This document shows, in pieces, positions 15,403 through 24,529 of a stretch of DNA of 52,809 nucleotides (the first letter of the stretch is position 1; every line of letters starts with the position of its first letter). A model generated the notes under the pieces. That model was not told the origin of the DNA. It made no database searches and worked only from the letters and a program-made list of their open reading frames with translations. Position numbers and translations under genes: made by a program. The stretch comes from Desulfobacterium sp. GTDB lineage: Bacteria; Desulfobacterota; Desulfobacteria; Desulfobacterales; Desulfobacteraceae. Where the stretch lies: positions 1 through 52,809 of the forward strand of contig JAEINR010000036.1 in assembly GCA_016342325.1 (NCBI GenBank). The letters run 5' to 3'.

Positions 15403-18297
15403 TTAATCGTGGATCAGGCTATTGATAAAGCAACCGCTTCCTCCATCGGAACCATCTGTTGCAGGAGTGGCATCCTGGTTTTTGAAAATACTGATGCCGT
15501 CTGTTCCTTCCGCAACATACAAATACCCCTCTGAAAAGATGATATCTTCGGGTTGGCCAATTGTTTTAAGTCGTGATGCTTCATGGGGTGTTTGAGGATT
15601 TTTGATGTCAATAATCCGGATGCCGTTTGCTTCATGTTTATCCGAGAGGTAAACATACTTCTCTCCCATCTGGAGTCTTATATTTTTTAGGTAGCGGAAC
15701 TGATTGGAATATTTTTTTATCTCTGAGATGACACAAGTACCTGCTACAACCGGATGGGCTGGATCAGAAACATCCAAAATTTTCAAGTCCAAAGAGATGA
15801 CCGGCGGGGATACGTCGGTTTTTTCGGAACCCTCGATTTCGGAAACAACACAGGCATAGCGATTGTTTACATGTGCTTGTAATATTTCGTTATTGAGCTC
15901 AATACTGCCGATTGTTGGTTTTTCCGGAGTTGAAATGTCCAGTATGTTTAATATTGACCCGTGAATAACATAACCCAGGGTGCCTGAAACAATCATGCTG
16001 TTACCTGGGATGGGATCACTCAAAACAGGTTTTGAAAGATCCGAACCATCGATCACCTCTATTTCCGATCCGCCACGGCTTATGAAGCATTCATCCTTGT
16101 AAACTTCGAATCCAGTCATGAACGTGCCCAAAGACTTCTGAGGGTCAAAGTCTTGATCTATCTCAACCGGTTTTAACGGATCGGAGATGGAAATGATTTT
16201 TAAATGACTCCCGGAAAGTCCGAAGGCATGTTCGTTTTGTATTTTGATGATTTCAGGGTTATTGTATTTGGATTCATATTTATAATAACTTTTTTCTTCA
16301 GGTTTTTCTTTGTCCGTAATGTCGATGATGTGAAATCCTTTGGGACCGGATCCTTCCATTCTTATGATTCCATCGACCGCATAAATGTAATTATTTGAAA
16401 GGTCGATATGAGATATAGTATCCGGCGTTTCGAAAAACAATGGAGAAGAATAGTTCCCTGGAGCTGATGTAGAAAAGACCTGTAGACCTTTCGAACCGGC
16501 AAAGAATGCTTTTTGATTGCCCATTTTAAACTTGTTCCGGGGGGCCAGACTTCTCCAGGATGCTACAAAATTTAGATTGGACGGATCTGAAAGGTCGTAG
16601 ATATGCATTTCCGTTGAAGTTGACAAATAAACCGTGGTCTCTCTGATCTGTAAATCGTTAAAGATTCCGCTTATGGGATAACTTCCGGATTCCGTGATAT
16701 TTTCCGGATTTGAGATATCATAAATATAAAGCGTGTCACTGGTCAGTACATGGAGTTGGTTTCCTACAAGTTCTAAATCCTGTACATTGTTTGGGGAGTT
16801 AAAAGAAACATTGATGGGTTGTGACGGATTTGAAATGTTGACTATTTTAAGTGTTCCGGAGGGCTGGGAATTAAAATATTCACGAAGGTAAACATGGTTT
16901 TCGTGGATGAGAATCTCACTGGCGGCGCCATCCGATAATTTTGAGAGCTCTTTTAACTGGTTTTTATCCGTAAAATCAAAGGCAAACGTGCCGGCATCCG
17001 TACCCAAAATGGCAAGATTCTCAGAGAATGCCGCATCTAACAAATAAAAAGAGTTTTCAATTTTATGGGTGGCCAGGCCTTGGTCCAAGGGAAGGGACGG
17101 ATTGGATACGTCAATGGACACAATTGTTTTGTCTCCCCCATACTGCTGACTGACAACAAAAAGATGGTTTCCAAAACGTCGCAGCTTTGGTGACCCATAG
17201 GATTCCTTGACTGGGAAGCGGCTAAGGGTCTTCAGGGTCCCTGCTTCAGAATAGTCCAAGATCTCAAGTTCATCGTTGCACAATACATGGGCCACAGTCT
17301 CTGTAACTTGAACATCAGAAACTTGTTTTAAGGTGTAAAATCCATTTGTCGGATCCGTAACATCATAGGCCCAAAGCCCTTCCCCCCACGTTGACGCATA
17401 TGCTCTATTCTTCGCTACGTATATCCCAATGGTCGTATACGTTGGAAGCAGTCCCGTCTTTACAGGTAAAGAGGGGGTGGAAATATCAAGAATCCATGTA
17501 TTGCCCCAGGTGCAGCCAATGTATGCAAATTGACCGGATATGAAAATCTTATACGGAGAATTCGCTACCTCCGACGTCTTTTCTGTGATCTTTACAGGTA
17601 CCTTTGGGTTTGAAATGTCTAAAACATCAAGTCCATTTCCGTTCACTAAATAGGCATTCAGGCCTGAAATCTGAAAATCGTTTGCAGCTATTTCCGTTGA
17701 ACTCTCCAGAATCAATTCCGATGGATTTGAAACATCATATATGACAAATTTATTTGTGTTTATATTCGGAAGCATATACAGGAAATTATTTTCAACTGCA
17801 ATTTTTCCCGATCTGTATTTATTATTAGGAGCCAGTATACTGTTTTCTTCTATAAAGCCTGTTCTATTTATGGCCCCAGGGGTGGAAATATCAAAAACAG
17901 TGACCCCTTCATATCCTAATGAATACAGATTATTTCCGTCAACGGCCACGGATATGGAAGGGAGAAGGTATTCGCCCAATAGCGCGGGATGTTCCGGGTC
18001 GTTGACGTCTATTGACATCACTTTTTCTTTGTTTCCCAAATAAATCCTGTTTGAATCTGAAACAAGTGATGTGATCTTCGAGCTTGTAACAAATTGGGAA
18101 ACTTTGGTCAATTTGTTATCCAGAATAGTCAAAACAGAACCGGTCCCGACGAAAACAAGATTTCGATCAGCGTCCCCGATGACAGGTCCGGCAGGCCCAT
18201 GGGGCCAGCGTCCAACCAAAGTCATTTCTGGAATGTCTGCTGCAAAAACAGGAAAAACGTAGAGCAAGGTGAACAATAGTAACAAGCGAATCTTCAT
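15403..18297 (-). CDS. Secreted LVIVD-repeat beta-propeller protein
   Basis: A 964-residue exported protein: a signal peptide (about 1-20, LLLLFTLLYVFPVFA) followed by many copies of an LVIVD-type repeat of about 40 residues, with recurring V-DIS-P, YIYDISNPENI and LDISTPEKP cores across the whole length. Such repeats fold into large beta-propellers at the cell surface. The C-terminus GSGCFINSLI resembles the Gly-Cys-Phe-Ile tails seen on other deltaproteobacterial secreted proteins, which may mark sorting or lipid attachment. ATG 18297 has GGAGAGGAA upstream. The gene is clearly more AT-rich, with AT-ending codons, than its neighbours, which suggests separate ancestry. Ligand and role are unknown. 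Confidence 0.8.
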   Translation of the reverse strand: MKIRLLLLFTLLYVFPVFAADIPEMTLVGRWPHGPAGPVIGDADRNLVFVGTGSVLTILDNKLTKVSQFVTSSKITSLVSDSNRIYLGNKEKVMSIDVNDPEHPALLGEYLLPSISVAVDGNNLYSLGYEGVTVFDISTPGAINRTGFIEENSILAPNNKYRSGKIAVENNFLYMLPNINTNKFVIYDVSNPSELILESSTEIAANDFQISGLNAYLVNGNGLDVLDISNPKVPVKITEKTSEVANSPYKIFISGQFAYIGCTWGNTWILDISTPSLPVKTGLLPTYTTIGIYVAKNRAYASTWGEGLWAYDVTDPTNGFYTLKQVSDVQVTETVAHVLCNDELEILDYSEAGTLKTLSRFPVKESYGSPKLRRFGNHLFVVSQQYGGDKTIVSIDVSNPSLPLDQGLATHKIENSFYLLDAAFSENLAILGTDAGTFAFDFTDKNQLKELSKLSDGAASEILIHENHVYLREYFNSQPSGTLKIVNISNPSQPINVSFNSPNNVQDLELVGNQLHVLTSDTLYIYDISNPENITESGSYPISGIFNDLQIRETTVYLSTSTEMHIYDLSDPSNLNFVASWRSLAPRNKFKMGNQKAFFAGSKGLQVFSTSAPGNYSSPLFFETPDTISHIDLSNNYIYAVDGIIRMEGSGPKGFHIIDITDKEKPEEKSYYKYESKYNNPEIIKIQNEHAFGLSGSHLKIISISDPLKPVEIDQDFDPQKSLGTFMTGFEVYKDECFISRGGSEIEVIDGSDLSKPVLSDPIPGNSMIVSGTLGYVIHGSILNILDISTPEKPTIGSIELNNEILQAHVNNRYACVVSEIEGSEKTDVSPPVISLDLKILDVSDPAHPVVAGTCVISEIKKYSNQFRYLKNIRLQMGEKYVYLSDKHEANGIRIIDIKNPQTPHEASRLKTIGQPEDIIFSEGYLYVAEGTDGISIFKNQDATPATDGSDGGSGCFINSLIHD

Positions 18298-18407
18298 CTG
18301 AATTCCTCTCCATTTATTTTTAATTGATGCCATATTTATAAAATGTTCAGTAGCACTTTATGGGCATATGGTCAAAGTAAACATCTGGACATGGAACGAT
18401 TAATTCC

Positions 18408-18435
18408 TTGATCATATGGGGCATGTTGTTATAAT
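18408..18435 (+). promoter_or_regulatory. Sigma-70-like promoter of the hyp operon
   Basis: TTGATC (18408-18413), a 16-bp spacer and a perfect TATAAT (18430-18435), 54 bp upstream of hypC. An inverted repeat CCTTGAT (18406-18412) and ATCAAGG (18434-18440) overlaps both boxes and could be an operator. Confidence 0.6.
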
Positions 18436-18489
18436 CAAGGATTGCGTAGTGGTTTGAATGAACGTTAGCTTAGCAGATAGGAAGACAGT

Positions 18490-18726
18490 ATGTGCCTTGC
18501 AGTTCCATCGAAGATAGTCGAGATTAAGGATCAAGTTGCAACCGTGGATGTCGACGGGGTAACCCGGGAAGCGAGCCTGATGCTCCTGGATGATATCAGC
18601 ATCGGGGATTATGTGATCGTCCACGCAGGATTTGCCATTGAACGGATTGATGAGGAAGTTGCCCAGCAGACCCTCCAGGATATGCGGGATATGGTTCGGT
18701 TCGTTACCAAGGGTGGCGAGGCCTGA
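18490..18726 (+). CDS. hypC: Hydrogenase assembly chaperone HypC
   Basis: HypC is a small chaperone that, with HypD, carries the iron atom while its CN and CO ligands are attached and then delivers it to the hydrogenase large subunit. The 78-residue product begins MCLAVPSKIVEI; Cys2 is the essential residue of the family. HAGFAIERIDEEVA is the conserved C-terminal region. AGGA precedes the ATG. It is first in hypC-hypF-hypD-hypE; hypA and hypB are not in the window. Confidence 0.96.
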   Translation: MCLAVPSKIVEIKDQVATVDVDGVTREASLMLLDDISIGDYVIVHAGFAIERIDEEVAQQTLQDMRDMVRFVTKGGEA

Positions 18727-18735
18727 TCCATCGCC

Positions 18736-21030
18736 ATGCATCAAGTAAAATCAGCAGTCAGGATTGAGATTTGCGGGGTTGTACAGGGCGTGGGGTTCCG
18801 GCCCTTTGTTTTTCAGCTTGCAAAACGGTACGGGTTCATGGGCGAGGTGCTGAACACCCCCCAGGGAGTGACCTTGATCCTCGAAGGCGATCCGGAAAAA
18901 ATAGACCTCTGCTGCCGGGAGATCCGGGAAAATTGTCCCCCCTTGGCAACGGTCTCCTCCATCCAGGCCCAGAAGATTGAGGTGACAGGCTATGACGCGT
19001 TCAGGATCGTTACCAGCACCGCCGTTGATGCCACAAGGTCTGCCCTGATCCCCCCGGATGTCTGTGTTTGTCAGGATTGTCTTGATGAGATGAACGATCC
19101 CGGCAACCGGCGCTTTGGTTATCCCTTTATCAATTGCACCAATTGCGGGCCCCGCTACACCATCATCCAGGATGTTCCCTATGACAGGGCCAAGACCTCC
19201 ATGTCCGTGTTTCCCATGTGCCCTGGGTGCCAAAAAGAGTATGATGATCCGGAAAACCGGCGCTTCCATGCCCAGCCCAATGCCTGTGAACGGTGCGGGC
19301 CAAGGGTTGTTCTTGTGGACAACCAGGGCGTTTCCCTTGATGCTGGGGATCCCATACAGGCCGCAGGCCGCCTTTTGAACCAGGGGGCCATCGTCGGGGT
19401 AAAGGGGCTTGGGGGATTCCATCTTGCTGCAAATGCCTTTGACCCGACAGCGGTTGAAACCCTTCGAACCCGGAAGAACAGGCCCCACAAACCCTTTGCC
19501 CTCATGGCCAGGGATCTTGAATCGATCAAACCTTATGTGAAGATCTCAGGACCGGAGCAGGAACTGTTGACCTCCCTTCACAGGCCCATTGTGCTCCTTG
19601 AAAAGCACGAAGCGCCGGGCTGTGATCTTGTTCCCCTTCCCCGGGCCCTCTCTTTTAACAACCCGCGTCTCGGGGTCATGCTGCCCTACACGCCCCTGCA
19701 TCACCTGCTCCTTGACACCGGGCCCGGCATCCTGGTGATGACCAGCGGCAACCGGAGCGGGGAACCCCTTTCCATTGATAACGACGATGCTCTTGACGCC
19801 TTTGCCGACATTGCCGACTATTTTGTTCTCCACAACCGGGACATCTATTTCCGGGCGGATGACAGCATTGTCCAGCATCAGGAGGGAACCCGCTTTCTGC
19901 GTCGCTCCCGGGGGTATGCCCCCCTTCCCGTGACCCTGAAAAAAAAGTTTCCCCCAATACTTGCCTGCGGCGGCGGGCTCAAGAGCACGGTCTGCCTCGT
20001 CAAGGAGAACCGGGCCTTCCTGAGCCAGCATATCGGGGATCTTGACAACCAGAAGACCTTTACGTTCTATAAAAAGAGTGTGAAGCACCTTAAAACCATC
20101 CTGGACATTGCGCCTGGGATTGTGGCCCACGATCTCCATCCCGGCTACATGAGTACCGCTTTTGCCGGCGACCAGAAGGGGGTTGAGACCGTGGGGGTTC
20201 AGCACCACCACGCCCATGCCGTATCCTGCATGGCCGAAAACGGCCTTGAAGAAGAGGTGATTGCCATCACCCTTGACGGCACTGGGTTGGGGTCGGACGG
20301 CACCATCTGGGGCGGTGAGATCCTCACCTGCACGGAGGCCCGTTTTGAGCGCCAGGCCCATCTCGTGCAAGTGCCCATGCCGGGGTCTGATTCCGCCGTG
20401 AAAGAACCCTGGCGCATGGGAATTTCTTGGCTCTACCATGCAATGGGAGCAGATGTTGTCGATCTCGACATTCCCTTTGTCAGGGGCATTGATCCATCGA
20501 AGATCGCGTTTTTGACCCAGATGATGGATAAAGGACTCAATTCGCCCATGACCTCCAGCTGCGGTCGACTCTTTGATGCCATGGCAGCCATCGTCGGCAT
20601 CAGGAGCCGGGTCTCCTATGAGGGCCAGGCCGCCATGGAGCTTGAGGCGGTTTCCGGAACCCTGCCCGAAAAAGGGTATGGTGTGGAAATGGCAACCCAG
20701 GAAAGCGGCATGATAACCATGGATTTTTCACCCTGTATTCGCAGGGTGGTTGCCGACCTTGGGCGTGGAGAGACCCTATCAACCATGGGCGGTCGTTTTC
20801 ATAGGGCCGTCGTCCAAAGCTTTGTTGAGGCGGCAACCCTGGTTAAGGCGCGTACCCGGATCAGCAAGGCCGTCCTGAGCGGCGGCGTTTTTAACAACCG
20901 GATTATTTTAAACGGGATTTCCGTCGGGCTTGAGCAGCGGGGATTCACTGTATACACCCACACCCAGGTCCCCTGCGGAGACGGTGGCATCTCCCTTGGC
21001 CAGGCAGTCATTGCCGGAGCGATGAAGTGA
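18736..21030 (+). CDS. hypF: Carbamoyltransferase HypF
   Basis: HypF makes carbamoyl-adenylate from carbamoyl phosphate and transfers the carbamoyl group to HypE as the precursor of the cyanide ligands. The 764-residue protein has an acylphosphatase domain (about 5-95, GVVQGVGFRPF), two zinc fingers (CVCQDCLDE..CTNCGPRYT and CPGCQKEY..CERCGPR, about 110-195), a YrdC-like domain (about 205-395, VKGLGGFHLA, RPHKPFALM) and a Kae1-like domain with HHHAHAVSCMAENG (about 490) and LDGTGLGSDGTIWGGE. It starts 9 bp after hypC. Its 3' end lies in a short tandem duplication (21007-21046). Confidence 0.97.
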   Translation: MHQVKSAVRIEICGVVQGVGFRPFVFQLAKRYGFMGEVLNTPQGVTLILEGDPEKIDLCCREIRENCPPLATVSSIQAQKIEVTGYDAFRIVTSTAVDATRSALIPPDVCVCQDCLDEMNDPGNRRFGYPFINCTNCGPRYTIIQDVPYDRAKTSMSVFPMCPGCQKEYDDPENRRFHAQPNACERCGPRVVLVDNQGVSLDAGDPIQAAGRLLNQGAIVGVKGLGGFHLAANAFDPTAVETLRTRKNRPHKPFALMARDLESIKPYVKISGPEQELLTSLHRPIVLLEKHEAPGCDLVPLPRALSFNNPRLGVMLPYTPLHHLLLDTGPGILVMTSGNRSGEPLSIDNDDALDAFADIADYFVLHNRDIYFRADDSIVQHQEGTRFLRRSRGYAPLPVTLKKKFPPILACGGGLKSTVCLVKENRAFLSQHIGDLDNQKTFTFYKKSVKHLKTILDIAPGIVAHDLHPGYMSTAFAGDQKGVETVGVQHHHAHAVSCMAENGLEEEVIAITLDGTGLGSDGTIWGGEILTCTEARFERQAHLVQVPMPGSDSAVKEPWRMGISWLYHAMGADVVDLDIPFVRGIDPSKIAFLTQMMDKGLNSPMTSSCGRLFDAMAAIVGIRSRVSYEGQAAMELEAVSGTLPEKGYGVEMATQESGMITMDFSPCIRRVVADLGRGETLSTMGGRFHRAVVQSFVEAATLVKARTRISKAVLSGGVFNNRIILNGISVGLEQRGFTVYTHTQVPCGDGGISLGQAVIAGAMK

Positions 21031-21046
21031 TTGCAGGAGCGATGAA
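21007..21046 (+). repeat. 20-bp tandem duplication at the hypF stop
   Basis: Two adjacent 20-bp copies (21007-21026 and 21027-21046), 18 of 20 identical, share the core GGAGCGATGAA. The first encodes the end of HypF; the stop TGA falls at the junction. It probably arose by replication slippage and lengthens the hypF-hypD spacer. Confidence 0.8.
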
Positions 21047-21058
21047 TAGGAGTCGTAA

Positions 21059-22147
21059 ATGAGTATCAAACATGTTGAGGAATATAGGGACGGTGGACTT
21101 GCAAGGGAACTTGCCGCAGCAATTAAAAGTGTCACCACCCGAGAGATCAGACTGATGGAGGTGTGCGGAACCCACACCATGGCTATCTTCCGCCATGGAA
21201 TACGAACAGTTCTGCCCAAAGAGATCACCCTGTTGTCAGGGCCGGGCTGTCCCGTATGTGTAACTTCCCAGAGGGACATCGACTGCTTTATTGCGCTTAC
21301 CTCCCTTGAGAACGTCATCGTCGCCACATTCGGAGACCTCATGCGGGTGCCGGGAACGGTCTCATCCCTTCAAAAAGAGAAGGCAAAGGGGTGTGATGTC
21401 AGGATTGTCTATTCGGTGTTCGACGCTGTGGAGATTGCGGCAGAAAACCCGGACAAGGAAGTGGTCTTTTGCGCCGTCGGGTTTGAGACAACCACCCCCA
21501 CGGTGGCCGCCTCCATTCTCATGGCACAGCAGCGGAAGGTTCCCAATTTTTCCATCCATTCGGCCCACAAGACCACTCCCGCGGCCCTTGGAGCCCTCAT
21601 GGAAACCCCTGGGGTTGCCATTGACGGATTCATTCTCCCCGGCCACGTTTCGGTGATCACCGGAACCGATGGTTACCGGGAGGTGTTTGAGCGCTACCAG
21701 GTGCCTTCGGCCATTACCGGGTTTGAGCCGGTGGACATTCTCACGGCCATTCTTATGCTGGTACAGCAGACCGCGGCAGGAAAGCCTGCCCTTGAAAATG
21801 CCTATCCCAGGGCTGTTTCCCAGGCGGGCAATACCAAGGCAATACAGATCATGGCCCAGGTGTTTGAGACCTGTGATGCCACCTGGCGGGGCATCGGCGT
21901 CATCCCGGAAAGCGGTATGACCCTTAAACCTGAGTTTCGATCGTTTGACGCACTGGAACGCTTTGACCTGGAGGTGCCCCAGGGGGGTGAACCCAAGGGG
22001 TGTGCCTGCGGCGAGATCCTCATGGGCCTGAAAACCCCGGAGCACTGTCCCCTGTACAAGCGCAGCTGCACCCCGGCCCATCCCGTCGGTCCCTGCATGG
22101 TCTCAAGCGAGGGATCCTGCGCCGCCTATTACCGCTACAGCAGCTAA
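21059..22147 (+). CDS. hypD: Hydrogenase formation protein HypD
   Basis: HypD holds a 4Fe-4S cluster and, with HypC, forms the scaffold on which Fe(CN)2CO is assembled. The 362-residue product has the conserved motifs VCGTHTMAIFRHGIR (about 35-49), GPGCPVCVT (about 61-69), VGFETTTPT (about 140) and the C-terminal cysteine set CACGEILMG, HCPLYKRSCTP and GPCMVSSEGSCAAYY. It follows hypF after 28 bp with AGGAG upstream of the ATG. Confidence 0.97.
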   Translation: MSIKHVEEYRDGGLARELAAAIKSVTTREIRLMEVCGTHTMAIFRHGIRTVLPKEITLLSGPGCPVCVTSQRDIDCFIALTSLENVIVATFGDLMRVPGTVSSLQKEKAKGCDVRIVYSVFDAVEIAAENPDKEVVFCAVGFETTTPTVAASILMAQQRKVPNFSIHSAHKTTPAALGALMETPGVAIDGFILPGHVSVITGTDGYREVFERYQVPSAITGFEPVDILTAILMLVQQTAAGKPALENAYPRAVSQAGNTKAIQIMAQVFETCDATWRGIGVIPESGMTLKPEFRSFDALERFDLEVPQGGEPKGCACGEILMGLKTPEHCPLYKRSCTPAHPVGPCMVSSEGSCAAYYRYSS

Positions 22148-22169
22148 ACCTACTTGGGGTCACGATAGA

Positions 22170-22190
22170 CGGGGTCAGACTTAGCTTATT
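22170..22190 (+). repeat. Solo arm of the GGGGTCAG REP-like element
   Basis: 21 nt match the left arm of the palindrome at 30957-31005 at 19 of 21 positions (core GGGGTCAG.C.TAGCTTATT). No complementary arm follows, so it cannot form the hairpin. It lies in the 85-bp hypD-hypE spacer. Confidence 0.6.
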
Positions 22191-22232
22191 ACAATGACAG
22201 ACGCAATATATAAAAGAGGTGCTAATATTAAT

Positions 22233-23243
22233 ATGAAACAGGAAACAGTCGTACTGGACCACGGAAGCGGAGGTAAGATTTCCCACTCCATGGTTTCCGA
22301 GATGATTCTCCCGGCATTTGACAATCCATTGCTGGCAACCCTTGATGACGGAGCAGAGCTTAATATAGACGGCCGTAGGCTTGCCTTTTCCACGGACTCC
22401 TATGTGGTGGATCCCATTTTCTTTCCAGGGGGTAACATTGGTGATCTTGCCGTCAACGGCACGGTCAACGACATCGCCATGTGCGGGGCAAAGCCCCTTT
22501 ATCTCAGTGTCGGACTCATCATCGAGGAGGGGTTTCCCACTGAGGATTTAAAGACCATCCTTGCCACCATGGGAGAGGCCGCCAAAAAGGCCGGGGTTAT
22601 GGTGGTGACAGGCGATACCAAGGTCGTTCCCAAGGGCAAGGCCGACAAGATCTTCATCAACACCTCCGGGGTGGGCGTCATTCCCCCTGGCGTAAACGTA
22701 TCCGGCCAGATGGCAAAGCCCGGTGACAAAATCATCGTCAGCGGCACCATTGCCGACCACGGCGTCACCGTCCTGAGTTCCAGGGAGGGGCTGAAGTTCG
22801 GCTCTGATATCCAAACCGACAGCGCACCCCTGGGTGCCATGGTGGAGAAGATCATTGGGTCGGGCGGGGACGTCCATGTGCTTCGGGATCCCACCCGGGG
22901 CGGGGTGGGAACCACCCTCAACGAGATCGCCTCCCAGTCGGGCGTCGGCATGCGGATTCTGGAAGATGCCCTTCCTGTGAAGGGCGCAGTCGCCGGCATG
23001 TGCGAGCTGTTGGGATTCGATCCCCTCTACCTTGCCAACGAGGGCAAGCTCCTTGCCATTGTGGCACCCGAGGATGCGGACAAGGTGCTTGAGGTCATAC
23101 AGCAGGACGAGTTCGGCGCTGATGCCGTTATCATCGGCGAGGTGGTTGCCGAGGATCCCGGAAAGGTCTTCCTGGAGACAACCATCGGCGGATCGCGGAT
23201 CATTGATATGTTGACAGGAGAGCAGCTACCGAGAATCTGTTAA
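22233..23243 (+). CDS. hypE: Hydrogenase maturation protein HypE
   Basis: HypE dehydrates a C-terminal thiocarboxamide to thiocyanate and donates cyanide to the HypCD-bound iron. The 336-residue protein has the AIR-synthase/PurM fold: DHGSGGKISHSM (about 8-19), FSTDSYVVDPIFFPGGNIG, TGDTKVV and DPTRGGVGTTLNEIA. It ends with the invariant PRIC, whose Cys is carbamoylated by HypF. I chose ATG 22233, with GAGGTG 11 nt upstream; ATG 22194 would add 13 residues encoded beside the REP-like arm. Confidence 0.96.
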   Translation: MKQETVVLDHGSGGKISHSMVSEMILPAFDNPLLATLDDGAELNIDGRRLAFSTDSYVVDPIFFPGGNIGDLAVNGTVNDIAMCGAKPLYLSVGLIIEEGFPTEDLKTILATMGEAAKKAGVMVVTGDTKVVPKGKADKIFINTSGVGVIPPGVNVSGQMAKPGDKIIVSGTIADHGVTVLSSREGLKFGSDIQTDSAPLGAMVEKIIGSGGDVHVLRDPTRGGVGTTLNEIASQSGVGMRILEDALPVKGAVAGMCELLGFDPLYLANEGKLLAIVAPEDADKVLEVIQQDEFGADAVIIGEVVAEDPGKVFLETTIGGSRIIDMLTGEQLPRIC

Positions 23244-23257
23244 ACAAGGAGGGGCCA

Positions 23258-23665
23258 TTGGAGACAATAACGTTCAGACCCATCGGTTATGTGGAAACCC
23301 AGGCCACCACGGTTCCCCGGCACTGGTCGGTTTCAGATGAAGTGGGGACGCTTCACATTGACCATCAGTATCAGGAGGGCCTCGGTAACATCCGGGCGGG
23401 CCAGAAGATTGTGGTGTTTTTCTGGTTTAACAAAAGTCCCGGGTTTGAGCCCGGCTATCTTGTGCAGACGCCTCCCAAAACAGGGAAGCGAACAGGTGTT
23501 TTCAGCACCTGCTCTCCAAAGCGGCCCAACCCCCTGGGGATGAGTGTTGTTCAGGTGTTGGACATTGAAGGCTGTGCGATCCGGGTAAAGGGGATCGACA
23601 TGCTGGACGGGACACCGATTCTTGACATCAAGCCCCATGTGGAGGCAGACCCGGTCAGGGAGTGA
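23258..23665 (+). CDS. TrmO/TsaA-like methyltransferase (hyp-operon copy)
   Basis: A 135-residue protein of the TrmO (YaeB/TsaA) family, whose known member N6-methylates threonylcarbamoyladenosine-37 in tRNA using SAM. Visible motifs are RPIGYVET, VFFWFNKSPG, GVFSTCSPKRPNPLGMSVV and LDGTPILDIKPHV, all characteristic. It starts with TTG 23258 behind a strong AAGGAGGGG, 14 bp after hypE, so it is co-transcribed with the hyp genes. It is shorter than full TrmO and may have another target. A second copy is at 37916-38413. Confidence 0.8.
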   Translation: METITFRPIGYVETQATTVPRHWSVSDEVGTLHIDHQYQEGLGNIRAGQKIVVFFWFNKSPGFEPGYLVQTPPKTGKRTGVFSTCSPKRPNPLGMSVVQVLDIEGCAIRVKGIDMLDGTPILDIKPHVEADPVRE

Positions 23666-23729
23666 TTCCGACCCGGTTGCGTCCGCTCTTTTTGCTTGGC
23701 AGCCCTATCCGGGAAAAGGGCGGACCGCC

Positions 23730-24503
23730 TCATGGTAAGCTCTGTTTTTCGATGGGTGCAGGTTTCATTGCGTACTGTTTAAGCAGTTCCTGGATCGATC
23801 CGCTTTTATAAAGCCTTAGATAGGTTTTGTTAAATCGGTCCACAACCGCATTGTCATTGAACTGTTTTGAAAAACCGATATAGTACTTCACCTTGAGGTG
23901 GCACCCGCTGTATCGAATGTTGGTGAGCGCAAGCTGTTCAATCAGTTTATAACCGACATCCCTGTTTGAATATACAGCATCGATACTTTGTCTGCCGGAC
24001 AGTTTTTTAAAGGCAGATTCATCCTGGGGAGTCATCTCAATGGTCAGATCCTTGATCTCTTTTTTGATCATTTCAAGATTGATCGACGTATTGGAGGGGC
24101 CATATACGCATACGGTGTAGCCTTTGATATCGTTGACCTCCTTGAAGGCAAGGGGGTTGTCCTTTCGAACGAAGAATCCGTATTCAGCAACAAAAAGAGG
24201 GGGGCTGAAATTCAACGATTGGGAGCGTTCCCGGTTCCAACCGATAACAAACATGGCATGGGCCTCTCCAGTCCTTACTTCATGCGTGGCCCGGGGCCAG
24301 GGCAGCAGCCTGAACGAGCAGGCTGAGTCCATGTTTTCACAAACCCTTCTGATGATATCGGCTGCGGGCCCTGAAACAACACCGTTTGCCTCGTAACTAT
24401 AGGGCTTAAAATCCTGGGTGTTGAATATCAATGTTTCAGCCCCAGCCCGGGATGAAGGGAGTAACAAAATAAAGAGGGCTCCGAAAAGCAGAATTCTTTT
24501 CAT
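23730..24503 (-). CDS. Periplasmic solute-binding protein (SBP_bac_3-like)
   Basis: A 257-residue protein with a signal peptide (about 1-22, RILLFGALFILLLPSSRAGA) and the family-3 solute-binding layout: FKPYSYEANGVVSGPAADIIRRV, FRLLPWPRATHEVRTGEAHAMF, LNFSPPLFVAEYGFFVRKD, then a second lobe. No ABC permease or ATPase is near. It lies 26 bp downstream of the chemoreceptor gene on the same strand, so it may feed a ligand to that receptor. ATG 24503 has AAGGAG upstream. Confidence 0.82.
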   Translation of the reverse strand: MKRILLFGALFILLLPSSRAGAETLIFNTQDFKPYSYEANGVVSGPAADIIRRVCENMDSACSFRLLPWPRATHEVRTGEAHAMFVIGWNRERSQSLNFSPPLFVAEYGFFVRKDNPLAFKEVNDIKGYTVCVYGPSNTSINLEMIKKEIKDLTIEMTPQDESAFKKLSGRQSIDAVYSNRDVGYKLIEQLALTNIRYSGCHLKVKYYIGFSKQFNDNAVVDRFNKTYLRLYKSGSIQELLKQYAMKPAPIEKQSLP

Positions 24504-24529
24504 AAATGCTCCTTGGGTCAACAAGCGGT

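Noticed and set aside
19546-20439. 297-codon open frame opposite hypF
   Set aside because: It is a shadow of hypF codon bias, without ribosome site, domain or supporting neighbours; similar long antisense frames lie under most GC-rich genes here.
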